A DNA stretch of 64,000 nt from a bacterium (GTDB lineage Bacteria > Electryoneota > Electryoneia > Electryoneales > Electryoneaceae). Of the stretch, positions 46,974 through 57,496 are shown piece by piece. The position numbers and the translations under genes were made by a program. The notes beneath the pieces were generated by a model. It was not told where the DNA came from. It saw only the letters and a program-made list of their open reading frames with translations, and did no database searches. The stretch covers positions 1 through 64,000 of the forward strand of contig JAHLLH010000005.1 of the NCBI GenBank assembly GCA_020444265.1, written 5' to 3'. How positions within the stretch are numbered: position 1 is the first letter of the stretch; each line of letters opens with the position of its first letter.

Positions 46974-49202
46974 TCAATCAATCTTGTAGCAGGTCACACT
47001 CTTGTCACCCACAACAAACAGTTTTCCCATGTTGTCGGTAAAGTGCAGATCCGCTTCCTTTGCCAGTTTCTCTTTCGATTCCCAGAGTTGGGAACCGTCC
47101 TCCAGCGACACCATGCGCAGCTTGTCCTTGTACTGGTAGAGCATTCCGCCGAGAGTATTGGTGGGGATCAGGTTCATCTTTGAGGGATTCCACTTCCAGT
47201 CGCCCGTGTAGAGAACATTCCCATCAAGATCGAGCAATGCTGGCCCATCGGGACCACGCACCATCATCTTGCCATCCCCAAGCCAGTCGACATAGAGGGC
47301 ATGCTGCACCGAGTAGGTCTTTTCGGTGATCATATAGTCCCCGGACTGGTGGCCCGAAATGCCGGTCAAGACAAACGCGATGGCGTTCCCCGCCTCGATC
47401 CGTCCAGTCAGATCCTTCTTAAAATCGAGTTCCCAGGCAACACCCGGTTCAGGGATGTTGATACGCTGAAGTGTCTCACCATTCGAGAGGTAGTATGCCT
47501 TGGTTTCTTTATCGAAGTAGGTGAATTGTGATCCCAACGGGTCCTTCACCTTGCCGGGATAGGTCCACAGTTCCTCACCTGTCGCTGCATCGAGCATGAA
47601 GAAGCCGTGCTTCTTTGACTCGAGGGTGGCGTCCTTCGCCTTCTGATTCTCAGTGATCCAACGGAACTGAGCATACCCGATAGTGCCAACAAGTTTGCCA
47701 CTGCAGAGGTTCAGGTAGCCGGTATGCTCATAGTCCGGACTCGACCAGATTGTTTCGCCCGTCTCGAGGTCCACCTTGACAGCACCCGGTTCCGCCACGA
47801 TATAGGCATTGCCATCGTTATCGAGAACGGGGTGCGGGAAGACATTGGTATCCACCCAGGCACCCGGATCCTGTCGGCCGTAGGCCGCATTGCGACGATG
47901 TTTGCTCCAGTTGTCAAAGAGGACGAGATCGGTCCGGTACTTCAGCTCGCCGGTTTTCATGTTGTAACGAACAAATCCTTCGCTACCGTTCGGGTGACGA
48001 CCTGCGACATTCATCCCATATGTCTGGCTCGGATCATCCTCGATTTTGTACGGTGATGCACCAAAGGTTAGCAGGATGATCTCTTCATCCATCACCTTCA
48101 CCGGCCAGATGGCCGCCTGCATCTGCCCGAAAGCCGAGGCCGCTCCACTCCAGATAATGGGCAGCGGTCCATACTTTTTCTCCCCCGTCATCAAGTCAAA
48201 TCCATAGCCAAAGAAAGCGGATCCAAGGCCGATGGCTTTGGATTTGAAGGCGATCAGCGCAAGCGTTCCATCCTCATACACCTCCTGGTAGACCGGCGTG
48301 ACCTCGGTGTCATCATCCGTGCTCCACAACACATCACCGTTCAGCAGGTCGAGAGTGGTGAATCCCTTCTTGTAGTTAAGCAGAGCATACTTCCCACTAT
48401 CATGCTCAAAGACTTCGTAGCCGTAGTCGGGATCAACCGGGTAGTCCACACGCCAGACCTCGCCACCTGTTTCCAGATCGATCGCAACCGTACCATCCTT
48501 GCATAGGATACCCAGCAGGTTCTCGCTGATCTCGAGGACAGGGTCCTCGCCCTCGTTGCCACTGAACGAGACCGGCACCTTGCCGAGAATCTTGCCGGTT
48601 TCAGCGCTGTAGAGGTAGGTGCTCTTTTCACCGAGCAGCAGAAGACGATTCCCATAGGGACGTTCATAGCTGAAGACCGTCTCCAGTCCGTTCTGCCACA
48701 ACTTGTTGCTGTAGCCGAATTCTTCCTGTGTCCATTTGACTTCTCCCGAATTCGGGTCGAAGCCGAGGATTACATCCTCGAAGGTCAGGATGAAGCCAGT
48801 CGGGAAATTGTAGTAGTCGTAAAACTCGTTCATTTTCATCTTACGGTCGGTTTTCCAGGCCTCTGAACCGTCCGAAAGATTGAAGGCGATCATCCCCTTT
48901 TTCATGGACGCGATGTAATAGGTGTCGTTCCATACCATGTTGAGCCCATCGTCCGTAGCTTTTGGCACCTCCGCTTCCCAGAGCACGTTTCCTTTGTTCC
49001 CATCATACATGAACAGCCTGGATTTGTTGTGCAGGAAAAGCTTATCGGCATCTTCACCGATGGTGTAGATGTTGGTGATGGGTTTTTTCAGCTTCAGTGA
49101 AAACAGCAGCGGGGCATCACCCGCAATGGCAGTCGATGCAACAAACAAAACCAGCAGAACCCCAATCAAACCAGCCCGTCTCGAAATGCTTGAGTACCTC
49201 AT
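46974..49202 (-). CDS. Secreted PQQ-like beta-propeller protein
   Basis: 742 aa from ATG 49202 (GGAGGAG upstream). A signal peptide occupies about residues 1-27 (LIGVLLVLFVASTAIAG). Repeated blades of the type GNVLWEAEVP, GEVKWTQEEFG, GGEVWRVDYPV, GDVLWSTDDDT, GEELWTYPGK and GSQLWESKEK follow, the PQQ/pyrrolo-quinoline-type repeat (as in BamB or quinoprotein dehydrogenases). No cysteine or metal-binding set of a dehydrogenase is evident, so a binding or structural role outside the cytoplasm is more likely. Monocistronic, with its own promoter and terminator. Confidence 0.88.
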   Translation of the reverse strand: MRYSSISRRAGLIGVLLVLFVASTAIAGDAPLLFSLKLKKPITNIYTIGEDADKLFLHNKSRLFMYDGNKGNVLWEAEVPKATDDGLNMVWNDTYYIASMKKGMIAFNLSDGSEAWKTDRKMKMNEFYDYYNFPTGFILTFEDVILGFDPNSGEVKWTQEEFGYSNKLWQNGLETVFSYERPYGNRLLLLGEKSTYLYSAETGKILGKVPVSFSGNEGEDPVLEISENLLGILCKDGTVAIDLETGGEVWRVDYPVDPDYGYEVFEHDSGKYALLNYKKGFTTLDLLNGDVLWSTDDDTEVTPVYQEVYEDGTLALIAFKSKAIGLGSAFFGYGFDLMTGEKKYGPLPIIWSGAASAFGQMQAAIWPVKVMDEEIILLTFGASPYKIEDDPSQTYGMNVAGRHPNGSEGFVRYNMKTGELKYRTDLVLFDNWSKHRRNAAYGRQDPGAWVDTNVFPHPVLDNDGNAYIVAEPGAVKVDLETGETIWSSPDYEHTGYLNLCSGKLVGTIGYAQFRWITENQKAKDATLESKKHGFFMLDAATGEELWTYPGKVKDPLGSQFTYFDKETKAYYLSNGETLQRINIPEPGVAWELDFKKDLTGRIEAGNAIAFVLTGISGHQSGDYMITEKTYSVQHALYVDWLGDGKMMVRGPDGPALLDLDGNVLYTGDWKWNPSKMNLIPTNTLGGMLYQYKDKLRMVSLEDGSQLWESKEKLAKEADLHFTDNMGKLFVVGDKSVTCYKID

Positions 49203-49236
49203 GGACTCCTCCCCCCAATGAAAGGTGCTGCAGCTT

Positions 49237-49265
49237 TTTATCCTCTTCAGAACCGTCCTTGTCAA
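49237..49265 (-). promoter_or_regulatory. Sigma-70-type promoter of the PQQ-propeller gene
   Basis: TTGACA (49260-49265) and GATAAA (49237-49242), 17-bp spacer, minus strand, 35 bp before the start codon. The rest of 49203-49522 is non-coding and shows nothing else identifiable. Confidence 0.75.
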
Positions 49266-49522
49266 GTGAGTCGTGTGCAGACTAAGAAAATGAGGTCGTC
49301 ACCAAGCCGGATTCGAGTGATCCAGGTCAACTCACAAAAACACGAAATTCGGAGTTCTCTCAGAGAAGTCCCTTCCATACCCATGGTTAGAAAACTATTT
49401 ATCATACAGTTAGATGGCACTAAGAATTATTCCGAAGTGGATAAATAGTTGAAGGTTCGGGAGGGGTAACATTGGCAAGGCCAACAGGTTGGGTTCGACT
49501 TCGTCGATTCCTACGGTCAGCT

Positions 49523-51295
49523 TTAGCGGAGGAGCATCAGCTTGCGGATGAGACGTTTGTCCTCTGTTCGCAGGATCAGGAAGTAGATCCCGCTCGACTC
49601 GTTGGACAAGGCCAGATCGATAGCGTGGTGCCCCCGTTCAAGACGGGAGAACGTTCGCTCTTCGACAATCTGCCCCAGCAGATTTGTGATGGTCATGGTT
49701 AGCGGGGTTGGCTGTGAGACTGTTACGCTGAGACGTGTGGTGCTGTTGAACGGATTCGGTGCCAAGTTCGTAATCTCGAAGGTGCGGGGCTGGGGTGTGG
49801 GATCGGTCACCTGAGGAGCATTCAGATCCGGTGGAACGGCGGCAACCGCTTCCCATGCCTGGATACGTCCCGCTCCGTAGTTGTTGTCCTTGCCGACCAC
49901 ACCACGATCCAGCGCGGTGGTTTGCAGGATCGAATCAACCTGGGCGGGAAGAAGGTGGGGATTTTTACTGAGCATCAGGGCAACGGTCCCCGCCACATGG
50001 GGTTGTGCCATCGAGGTGTTGAGGAAACTGCTGTAGTGGATGGTGTCACTGTAGACCGTGGACAATCCATCGACACAGGGCGCACAGACGTCGGGCTTGA
50101 TTAATCCGGGGCGCAAGGCATCGAGCGGGAAGTCGAACCAGGGCGCTTCCTCCTGCCAGGTGACCGGGCCGGGGCTTGAGACGATAGTGATGTTGTCTTG
50201 ACGGTCGATCCCACCCACTGTGATCATCCCGCTGCGACTGCCGAAACTATTTTCCTGCGGGTTGCGCCATGGTGAGGGGACATCGCCGGGGACCGAGATC
50301 GATTCAGGTGGAAGGTGAGATTCCCTGCGATTCCCTGCCGATTTCACATTGACAATCCCGGCCGCATTCAGCAGCGAGTAGTTGTTGCGCCAGATTTCAC
50401 GGTCCTCTTCGCCCGGGTTGCCCCAGCCAAGCGACATACTGGTGATATCCGCGCCATGTTCGAGGGCAAAATCCTGCGCCGCCCAGGTGTCGGAAACCGT
50501 CCCCAGCGAGAGATTGCTACGGACTCGCAGACACATGATCCTCGCCCCCGGCGCGACACCGGTCCTCGTCCCGCTGGTCCCATCCCCCACCAGGATGCCT
50601 GCGACCAGCGAACCATGCCCGGCCTCGTCCATCGGGTCAAGGTCGCCGTCGTAGAAGTCGTAGCCGTGGTTGGGAAATTCGTCGCCGCCGTCCCACAAAC
50701 GGTTCCGCAAGTCATGGTGATGCCAGTTGACCCCGGTATCGATGCTTGCGATCAGGATACCCGAACCATCGATCCCCTCCGCCCACACCTGCGGTGCGCC
50801 GATGTGCTCCACACTCCAGGTGATCTCATCCGTTTCGGTTACCTGCGGTTCGAGCGGAACGACCTCCCGCCACTCCCACTCATCGAGGAGTTTCGGACGA
50901 TCATCCAGCAAGCCGGTGACCTCAGGACGATTCATCAGCTCGAGCAAGACTTCCGGCGTCGCATCGAGGGCGATACCATTCGCCAGACGCAGAGGTCTCA
51001 CTCCAGCCACATCCATCCTGCCGTCCAGCTCGCGCAGCAATGGCTGCATCTGCGGTTCAGTCCACTCGAGCAACGCCTGCCAGACTACCTCGCTGCGTTC
51101 GTCTCGCGGCAACCCCTCGACCAACTCCTCGAACCAGACTGGATCGGGACCATCTCCCAGCACCAGCACCGCACGCAATGTTTGATTCTGCGGCAGATCG
51201 GCGAGTTCAGTACTAGCGAGACGAGCTGCCTGAGAGGACACAGCTACTATCCCAAGAACAATCCAGGCAAAGCAATATCGCTGCAACCGTTTCAC
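49523..51295 (-). CDS. Secreted subtilisin-like serine protease with C-terminal sorting domain
   Basis: 590 aa. Signal peptide about 1-23; a propeptide-like region to 165; S8 catalytic domain with Asp186 (IASIDTGVN), His227 (EAGHGSLVAG), Asn322 (VKSAGN oxyanion) and Ser428 (LNTSMAQPHVAG). Residues about 505-590 are a FlgD/Por-type sorting module (LAPNPFNSTTRLSVTV, TITNLLGQIVEE, SGIYFLILR). The module in related phyla directs export across the outer membrane. Lies behind the terminator of the next gene upstream. Confidence 0.93.
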   Translation of the reverse strand: MKRLQRYCFAWIVLGIVAVSSQAARLASTELADLPQNQTLRAVLVLGDGPDPVWFEELVEGLPRDERSEVVWQALLEWTEPQMQPLLRELDGRMDVAGVRPLRLANGIALDATPEVLLELMNRPEVTGLLDDRPKLLDEWEWREVVPLEPQVTETDEITWSVEHIGAPQVWAEGIDGSGILIASIDTGVNWHHHDLRNRLWDGGDEFPNHGYDFYDGDLDPMDEAGHGSLVAGILVGDGTSGTRTGVAPGARIMCLRVRSNLSLGTVSDTWAAQDFALEHGADITSMSLGWGNPGEEDREIWRNNYSLLNAAGIVNVKSAGNRRESHLPPESISVPGDVPSPWRNPQENSFGSRSGMITVGGIDRQDNITIVSSPGPVTWQEEAPWFDFPLDALRPGLIKPDVCAPCVDGLSTVYSDTIHYSSFLNTSMAQPHVAGTVALMLSKNPHLLPAQVDSILQTTALDRGVVGKDNNYGAGRIQAWEAVAAVPPDLNAPQVTDPTPQPRTFEITNLAPNPFNSTTRLSVTVSQPTPLTMTITNLLGQIVEERTFSRLERGHHAIDLALSNESSGIYFLILRTEDKRLIRKLMLLR

Positions 51296-51345
51296 AGGTT
51301 TTCCCGGTCAGATGGGCTTCGGTTTAAGGTAGGCAACCTCAGAAC

Positions 51346-51379
51346 AAAAGAAAACCCGACAAGCCATTGCTTGCCGGGT
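51346..51379 (-). terminator. Rho-independent terminator
   Basis: On the minus strand ACCCGGCAAGC pairs with GCTTGTCGGGT (51379-51354, one mismatch) and is followed by TTTCTTTT. It ends the transcript of gene 51403-53463. Confidence 0.85.
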
Positions 51380-51402
51380 GGATACCATGCTAGTGGGACG
51401 GA

Positions 51403-53463
51403 TCACTTCATCAGCATGATCTTCTGTGTCCGGGCGAGGTCGCCGCTAGTGAGGCGGACGAAGTAGACCCCGCTGGCCAGATCATCTGCGAGGAAAGTCA
51501 CCTGGTGCTGGCCTGCGGCCATCGGACGGTTGACCAAGGTCGCGACCTCACGTCCCAGCAGATCATAAACCGTCAGCTTGACCGACGCCGCCGCGCCCAA
51601 TCTGAATGAAAGCTGGGTCGAGGGGTTGAAGGGGTTCGGGTAGGCCGGGTTCAGCTCGAACTGGTCGGGCTGTAGCTCGGTACGGTCTGGAACGAAACTG
51701 CCCGTGCGGAAAAAGCCGCCCGCTTCGGCCCAGGCATAGCTCTGGTCATCCTCCCAAAAGCCGCTCGAATCAATGTGCATCGGGTAGTTGGGCAGCCATT
51801 CGGCCTGTTCCTCGAACTGGTCGATCACAGCCTGTTTGGCGACACGATGAAGGATGAATGGGCTGTCGGTGTGGATCCCTTCGGCTGGATCGCTGATGGC
51901 CGAGCCCGGATCGAGGTCCTGCACGTAGCTGATGAAGAGGTAATCGCCATCATTGTTGACGGAGAGCGAAGGATCCATCTCGCTACGGCTTTCACCCGGC
52001 TCCGGCGGATTTGGTCCACGCCAGATCGTGCGCGTCAGGTTGACACCCTTCGCCCACAGCTTGCCATTGTAGGTACCGGGGGGCGAGGCGGTGATCCAGA
52101 CATCGCTGTTCGCCTTCGCACCATTGTTGTCGACCACATCGAAGGTATCCGGGTAGGAACTCACCTTGCGGTAAAGGCACCAGAGGATACCAGTGTCGGG
52201 ATCGCTGTAAAGGCTGGGACGATCCGCGGCACGTCCCCATGCTTCCGCCTGTCCGATCAGGGAATCGGGCGAGGAAGCATCGGCGATCTGGGTGTAGAGG
52301 CCGCTGGCGCGGTCCCAGTGAAAGATATGCGAATAGACATAGCCCGCATCCCAGACCGGGAAGTACTCAGGTGTAGAGAAAGCGACATGAACGTTGTTCT
52401 CGCTGTCGTAGATCACGCTGCCATCGGTGTAGGCACGCAGCGAATCCTTGTTGGCGGCCATCGAATCCGGCAACAGGTCCCCATCCGGGCCAATGAAGTT
52501 GGTCACATTTTCCGGAGAATCGAAGTCCCAGGTGTCACCGCCATCGGTGCTTTCCCAGAGGTAGACATCGTTGTTGAACTGGGTGCCCCCATCTGACCAG
52601 ACTTCATCCAGGGTGAATTCACGGCTGACAGTTTGGGTGATCGCAACGTTTTGCCCATCCGCGCTGGTCGCCACATCGCCCGAAATGTTCATACCATCCG
52701 TGGTGATGATCCTTGGCAGCTCACTGGGTGTGGCAGCGGTGAAGATAGCATTGTTCGGGTCCCAGGCCCATCGCTGGTAGGTGATACGCATCGGGTCAAC
52801 ATTCCCGGAACGCACCTCGTGGGTGACCACGTGGGCAAACCCATTGCTACCGTAGACAGCATGCGGCCAGCATTGTGCATTGCCGCCGAGCGGTTCCTGG
52901 ATAAAGGTGCTGAAGAAGTCCGGCACAAATACAGACTCCGCAGCAATCCGTGATCGTGAATCCGGTGAACCAAAAGCTGTATGGAAGGCGGGGAACGCAT
53001 TGCCCATCTCCGCATCCATCGCGAGGGTCGTATAGCCGGCGCGTGGCTCACCATCCACCGGGCTGGGAACAACGTAGAGGTCCATCCCACCCGCATCATC
53101 CATCTCGACGCGAGCCATACGGATATGACGTGTGGAACCGTTGGACGGGCCATCCAGCTTCATCCAGATCACATAAGCAGTCGCCGGGTTGTCATCGTCA
53201 CCCGGAGTAAAGCCGACCATCCGTCCAACCTGACCGTTATGCTGTGTATCCCAGTAAGTTGATCCAACGACTACGGTATCCCCGATGATTTCATCAAGTT
53301 CGTTGTGCCATGGAATGATACCGGGTGCATCGGCAGGGACGGTCACCTCTCTGTCGCCAACAGGTGTAGAGGGGGTGACTCGTGGATCAATCCGTGCCTG
53401 CTTTCCTGCAAATGTGGGCACTGCCAGGGCGAAGAGGAGACAAACTGCAATCAAACGCTTCAT
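51403..53463 (-). CDS. Secreted Asp-box (BNR-type) protein with C-terminal sorting domain
   Basis: 686 aa from ATG 53463; signal peptide about 1-20 (MKRLIAVCLLFALAVPTFAG). The middle includes at least one Asp-box (STDGGDTWDF) and aromatic beta stretches, indicating a sialidase-type propeller; no sialidase active-site set is evident. The last 85 residues are the sorting module (LNPAYPNPFNPSTQLSFRLG, VYDLLGREVATL, SGVYFVRL). Likely extracellular or surface-bound, function unknown. A CTGATT/AATCAG palindrome (53527-53540) lies upstream. Confidence 0.85.
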   Translation of the reverse strand: MKRLIAVCLLFALAVPTFAGKQARIDPRVTPSTPVGDREVTVPADAPGIIPWHNELDEIIGDTVVVGSTYWDTQHNGQVGRMVGFTPGDDDNPATAYVIWMKLDGPSNGSTRHIRMARVEMDDAGGMDLYVVPSPVDGEPRAGYTTLAMDAEMGNAFPAFHTAFGSPDSRSRIAAESVFVPDFFSTFIQEPLGGNAQCWPHAVYGSNGFAHVVTHEVRSGNVDPMRITYQRWAWDPNNAIFTAATPSELPRIITTDGMNISGDVATSADGQNVAITQTVSREFTLDEVWSDGGTQFNNDVYLWESTDGGDTWDFDSPENVTNFIGPDGDLLPDSMAANKDSLRAYTDGSVIYDSENNVHVAFSTPEYFPVWDAGYVYSHIFHWDRASGLYTQIADASSPDSLIGQAEAWGRAADRPSLYSDPDTGILWCLYRKVSSYPDTFDVVDNNGAKANSDVWITASPPGTYNGKLWAKGVNLTRTIWRGPNPPEPGESRSEMDPSLSVNNDGDYLFISYVQDLDPGSAISDPAEGIHTDSPFILHRVAKQAVIDQFEEQAEWLPNYPMHIDSSGFWEDDQSYAWAEAGGFFRTGSFVPDRTELQPDQFELNPAYPNPFNPSTQLSFRLGAAASVKLTVYDLLGREVATLVNRPMAAGQHQVTFLADDLASGVYFVRLTSGDLARTQKIMLMK

Positions 53464-53526
53464 GTGACACTCCAGAGGGTACGCCGGCTCGCGTATGAGG
53501 AGATACAATTCAATCTTGTAATCTAT

Positions 53527-53540
53527 CTGATTTGAATCAG
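53527..53540. promoter_or_regulatory. Short perfect palindrome upstream of the Asp-box protein gene
   Basis: CTGATT-TG-AATCAG, 64-77 bp before ATG 53463. A regulator-binding site is possible. Confidence 0.35.
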
Positions 53541-53575
53541 GTACGCCATCGCTCAACAACATTGAAGCAGAGTTT

Positions 53576-56500
53576 TCAATCCAGGGGTCGTTTCAGGTTA
53601 AATTCTTTGATCTTACGGTAGATGGTCTGACGTGACAACCCAAGATCATTTGCGGTCTGCTGAATGTTCCATTCATGTTGTTCGAGGCTGGCCAGCAATT
53701 CGTCTTTCTCTGGCGCACGATGGGCCTTGCCCCCATTTTCGTTCGTGCCATTTGTTGCTGCACGCGTCCCACTCCCCGGAGACACCTTGGCTTGATCGGA
53801 CGTATCTGCGTGAGTGACAGAGGATGTGGAACGTACCAACTCACGAAAATGGCTTGGCTGTAGAGTTCCTTCACGGCAGATCAGGCAGGCACGCTGCACC
53901 TGATGCTTCAGTTCACGAACGTTTCCCGGCCACTTGGAGTTGATCAGCAGTTCAAGCGTTTCAGGCGAAACTCCGGTGACGGGTGGGTCCGCCTCTTCTG
54001 CAAACATCTGGACGAAGTATCGTGTCAGCAGCGGGATGTCTTCAGCACGTTCCCGCAGCGGCGGCAGGTGAAGGTGGATCACATTCAAACGGTAGTATAG
54101 ATCTTTCCGGAACTCCCCTTCCTCCACACGCTTCAGAAGGTCGCGATTGGTGGCGGAGATGATCCGTGCATCCGTTTTCAGGGTAACCGTATCCCCGACT
54201 CGCTCAAACTCCCCTGTTTCCAGCACACGCAGCAGTTTCACCTGCATGTTCATTGGCATTTCCCCGATTTCATCGAGGAAAAGAGTGCCACCACGCGCTG
54301 CTTCAAATCGTCCTGCACGATCCCGTACCGCACTTGTAAACGCCCCTTTGACATGCCCGAAGAGTTCACTCTCTAGAATGGTTTCGCTCAGCGCTGCACA
54401 GTTCAGTGCGATAAAGGGACCTTCTGCCCGGATGCTGCTGTGATGCAGGGCGGAGGCAACCAACTCCTTCCCTGTCCCCGACTCACCTGTAATCAGGACC
54501 GTCGCCAAGGTGGTCGCGAGATCTTCGATCATCGAGTAGATCGCCTGCATCTTCGGATTCTGACCGATGATGTTGTGGTAGCTCTTGCGGTCCGCGACCT
54601 CTTTCTCGAGATGGTAGAGACGAGTAACATCGCTCATTACCACCATAATTTCGCTGCTCTCTTTATTCTCAAAGGGTAGCGGTTGGGCATTAATCTTCAG
54701 CAGCAATTCCCCTGTCGTCCGGTCCGTGACTTCGGTAATCGCCCCCCGAACATCCCGCCCCTCTTCAACAGCTTTCAATACATCGTCAATGGGCACAAAA
54801 TCAACCAGACGACCGCCCTCAACCATCGATTCTCCAAGCTGGAAGAGCTGGCTGAATCCCTGGTTCGCTTTGGTGATCACACCATCCGCATCCACAGTCA
54901 CAATCGCATCATGCACGCCATTAAAGATTGACATCAGGTGCGTGTGATGACGCTCAACTTCCTGCTGAACCACTTCACGTTTTGTGATCTCACCACGCAA
55001 TGCCTCGTTGCTAAGCGACAGTTCGCTCGTTCGTTGCTGGACAATCTCCTCCAACCTGTCGCGGTGGTGGATCAACTCTGCTGTCTTCTCCTGGACTTCC
55101 GTACGCAGCAGGGTGGAATAGCGCTGTTGCAGGAATAGACGGTATATCAGAATCATTGTTGAGATTAAGGTGACCAGCATCAGGAAGAGGAACCACCATG
55201 TCCGCCAGAACGGCGGCAGGATGGTTATCATTTCGCTGGTTGTCTGCCCACTCCACTTACCTAGCGCATTACAAGCTTCGAGATGGAGGCGATATTTCCC
55301 CGGTGGCAGGTTGGAAAAACGCAGGGTGTTTGAGGTCAATGGTTGCGGCGGAGTCCAACCATCCGATGCCCCTTCCAGCCAGTAACGGAATTCGTTACGA
55401 GATTCATCAAGCATGGAGACAAAGCTGAAGACAAACGACACTGTATTATCATTCGAGTTGAATTCTGCCTCAACCCCTTCGGCAAAGGACCTTCCGCCAC
55501 CCCGAACCTCCGTAATCGCAATTTCTGGGAGGGGAATCCGTTGGGTGAAATCATAGCGACGTTCATAGCGTGACAACCCCGAGCTGGTGCCGATCCAGAC
55601 ACTTCCGGTCCGATCAACATAAAAGCCTTTCCGGTTCGCTTCCATGCCAGCGAGGCCATGAATACGGGTATAATGGATCGACTGTGACCCATCCCAGATA
55701 AAGATTCCGTTGTCCGTCCCCAGCCAGAGTCGCCCATCACGATCCCGGTTGATGAAATAGGAGGGACGCCGACCAAAGGGTTGATCAGGCAGAAACCGTT
55801 CCAGCTTGTCATTCTGAATGTGAAACAAGCCATCGTAGGTTCCGACAAGTACATCACCGGAGGTCTGCGGATAAATCGAAAAGATGTTATTCGCCGCTGG
55901 GGATTCCTCCGAGGAGAAGTACCGTCTCCTGCCATTGTTGATCTCAATAACACCCTCGTCCCCCGAACCGAGGTACAACTCGCCATTGGCCCCCTTCTCA
56001 ATTACGCGAACGAATATGTCTTCCGTTTTGTCGATGGCGTCGTAAACAAATTTATCCTCATCCGGTGAGTAGGCAAGCAGCCCCATTCCGCTCGCAACAA
56101 TTAACTTGCCGGTATCATCCACTTCCACCGCGCTGGCAATATTTCTGTCATCGAAGGGGTAGGAATACCAGTCGTCCTCCCCCCTCAGCTCGAGATGATA
56201 CATCCCGGCGGAATTGATGGCCAGCCAATAGGAGTGGCTGTCGATTCGTTCAATATCCAGGATTCGGGTAATCTGGTTGGGTGCTGCAGGATGAATTGTG
56301 AAAGGATGCGCTGTAATCGAGCCATGATCGTAGATCGAATAACCGCTGTTATGGCCAAGCAGGAGACGATTTTCGTCCATCCAGGAGATGCTCGCGACAT
56401 CATCTTCCAGCATCCCATCCGCTTGTGTGTAGTTACAGAAACGCATGCTGGGGATCTTGCTCAGTCCTCGTCCCCCTGCGAGCCAGATGCAATACTCGCG

Positions 56501-57496
56501 ATCCACAAAGATCGCATAGGCACCTTCCGACTCCACGTTGGCGGATTTGTTGAAATAGTTCAGGTTGCCAAACGCATCGAGATGATACAGCACATTCTGG
56601 TTACCATAAATCAGTCCGCCACCGTAATCCGGTGATGGACGAGATACCCACCAGTATTTATTGATGCCTACAGGACTGAGGAAGGGTTTTCGCTCTACAA
56701 AGACATGTTGTTCGATACTACCCATCCACGTGTCTCCCGTGATCCAGAGACGGCGTGGCAGATTGGTTCCACGCAGATCGGGCGCTTTCATGTACTCGAT
56801 GGCAAAACCGGTTACAAAGGAGGTTGGAAGTACGAGTTTACTGTATACGCTTTCGACAGGTTCGAAAGTTTTTTCATCCAGCGAGAGTATCCCTTTGGCA
56901 GTCGCTAACAGCAAGTAGCCATCGTGAAACATCAGGTCGCCGACAGTATCAACGACAAGCCCTTCCCTGGAATAGATGTGCTTCCACTCTTCATCCTTCA
57001 GGATATGGAGACCGTCGGCTGTCGTCGCGATGGCCATAACATCCTGACCGTCCACAATGGAAAAATCACAGGCATTGAAGGTCAAGGGTGTCAGAGTGGA
57101 AAGATTATGCTGAGGAAGGCTGCGCCACCGATTGTTCTCGTTGACATAGACACGCACCCCACGGCTGACAGCCCAGACACGGTCCCGTTCATCTGCCTTG
57201 ATGAAATGAAAATCCGTGATCGGCGGACGGTTGTCATCGGGGAAGGTGTACCAGTTGATGCCATTGTAATTGGCAATGCCGTTCCGTGTAGCAATCCAGA
57301 TGCGACCATCACGAGTCTGGGTCACACCCCGGACCTGGTTTGCGGGCAGGCCATCAAGCTCGGTGTAAGTATGAGTCAGGTAGGATTGTCCAAAAAGTTG
57401 CGAAGGGGCAAGGAGAAGAAAGAGAACAAGGCTCACGAGTCCTGGATGAGACCGTGTCCGTTGGCTTCTCCGACTCTTCCTGCTCCCGCCTCTCAT
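53576..57496 (-). CDS. Membrane one-component regulator: Reg_prop/Y_Y_Y sensor fused to sigma-54 activator
   Basis: 1306 aa. Signal peptide about 10-37; periplasmic propeller repeats to about 660 ([61 protein letters not shown]); Y_Y_Y domain about 665-755 (WLEGASDGW...[12 protein letters not shown]); membrane span about 760-784; coiled coil; PAS about 860-960; sigma-54 AAA+ with GESGTGKE near 1003, loop GAFTSA near 1052 (usual GAFTGA), [10 protein letters not shown]; Fis-type HTH at the end ([19 protein letters not shown]). No histidine kinase or receiver lies between, so signal and output sit in one chain. Start overlaps the upstream stop (ATGA). Confidence 0.93.
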   Translation of the reverse strand: MRGGSRKSRRSQRTRSHPGLVSLVLFLLLAPSQLFGQSYLTHTYTELDGLPANQVRGVTQTRDGRIWIATRNGIANYNGINWYTFPDDNRPPITDFHFIKADERDRVWAVSRGVRVYVNENNRWRSLPQHNLSTLTPLTFNACDFSIVDGQDVMAIATTADGLHILKDEEWKHIYSREGLVVDTVGDLMFHDGYLLLATAKGILSLDEKTFEPVESVYSKLVLPTSFVTGFAIEYMKAPDLRGTNLPRRLWITGDTWMGSIEQHVFVERKPFLSPVGINKYWWVSRPSPDYGGGLIYGNQNVLYHLDAFGNLNYFNKSANVESEGAYAIFVDREYCIWLAGGRGLSKIPSMRFCNYTQADGMLEDDVASISWMDENRLLLGHNSGYSIYDHGSITAHPFTIHPAAPNQITRILDIERIDSHSYWLAINSAGMYHLELRGEDDWYSYPFDDRNIASAVEVDDTGKLIVASGMGLLAYSPDEDKFVYDAIDKTEDIFVRVIEKGANGELYLGSGDEGVIEINNGRRRYFSSEESPAANNIFSIYPQTSGDVLVGTYDGLFHIQNDKLERFLPDQPFGRRPSYFINRDRDGRLWLGTDNGIFIWDGSQSIHYTRIHGLAGMEANRKGFYVDRTGSVWIGTSSGLSRYERRYDFTQRIPLPEIAITEVRGGGRSFAEGVEAEFNSNDNTVSFVFSFVSMLDESRNEFRYWLEGASDGWTPPQPLTSNTLRFSNLPPGKYRLHLEACNALGKWSGQTTSEMITILPPFWRTWWFLFLMLVTLISTMILIYRLFLQQRYSTLLRTEVQEKTAELIHHRDRLEEIVQQRTSELSLSNEALRGEITKREVVQQEVERHHTHLMSIFNGVHDAIVTVDADGVITKANQGFSQLFQLGESMVEGGRLVDFVPIDDVLKAVEEGRDVRGAITEVTDRTTGELLLKINAQPLPFENKESSEIMVVMSDVTRLYHLEKEVADRKSYHNIIGQNPKMQAIYSMIEDLATTLATVLITGESGTGKELVASALHHSSIRAEGPFIALNCAALSETILESELFGHVKGAFTSAVRDRAGRFEAARGGTLFLDEIGEMPMNMQVKLLRVLETGEFERVGDTVTLKTDARIISATNRDLLKRVEEGEFRKDLYYRLNVIHLHLPPLRERAEDIPLLTRYFVQMFAEEADPPVTGVSPETLELLINSKWPGNVRELKHQVQRACLICREGTLQPSHFRELVRSTSSVTHADTSDQAKVSPGSGTRAATNGTNENGGKAHRAPEKDELLASLEQHEWNIQQTANDLGLSRQTIYRKIKEFNLKRPLD

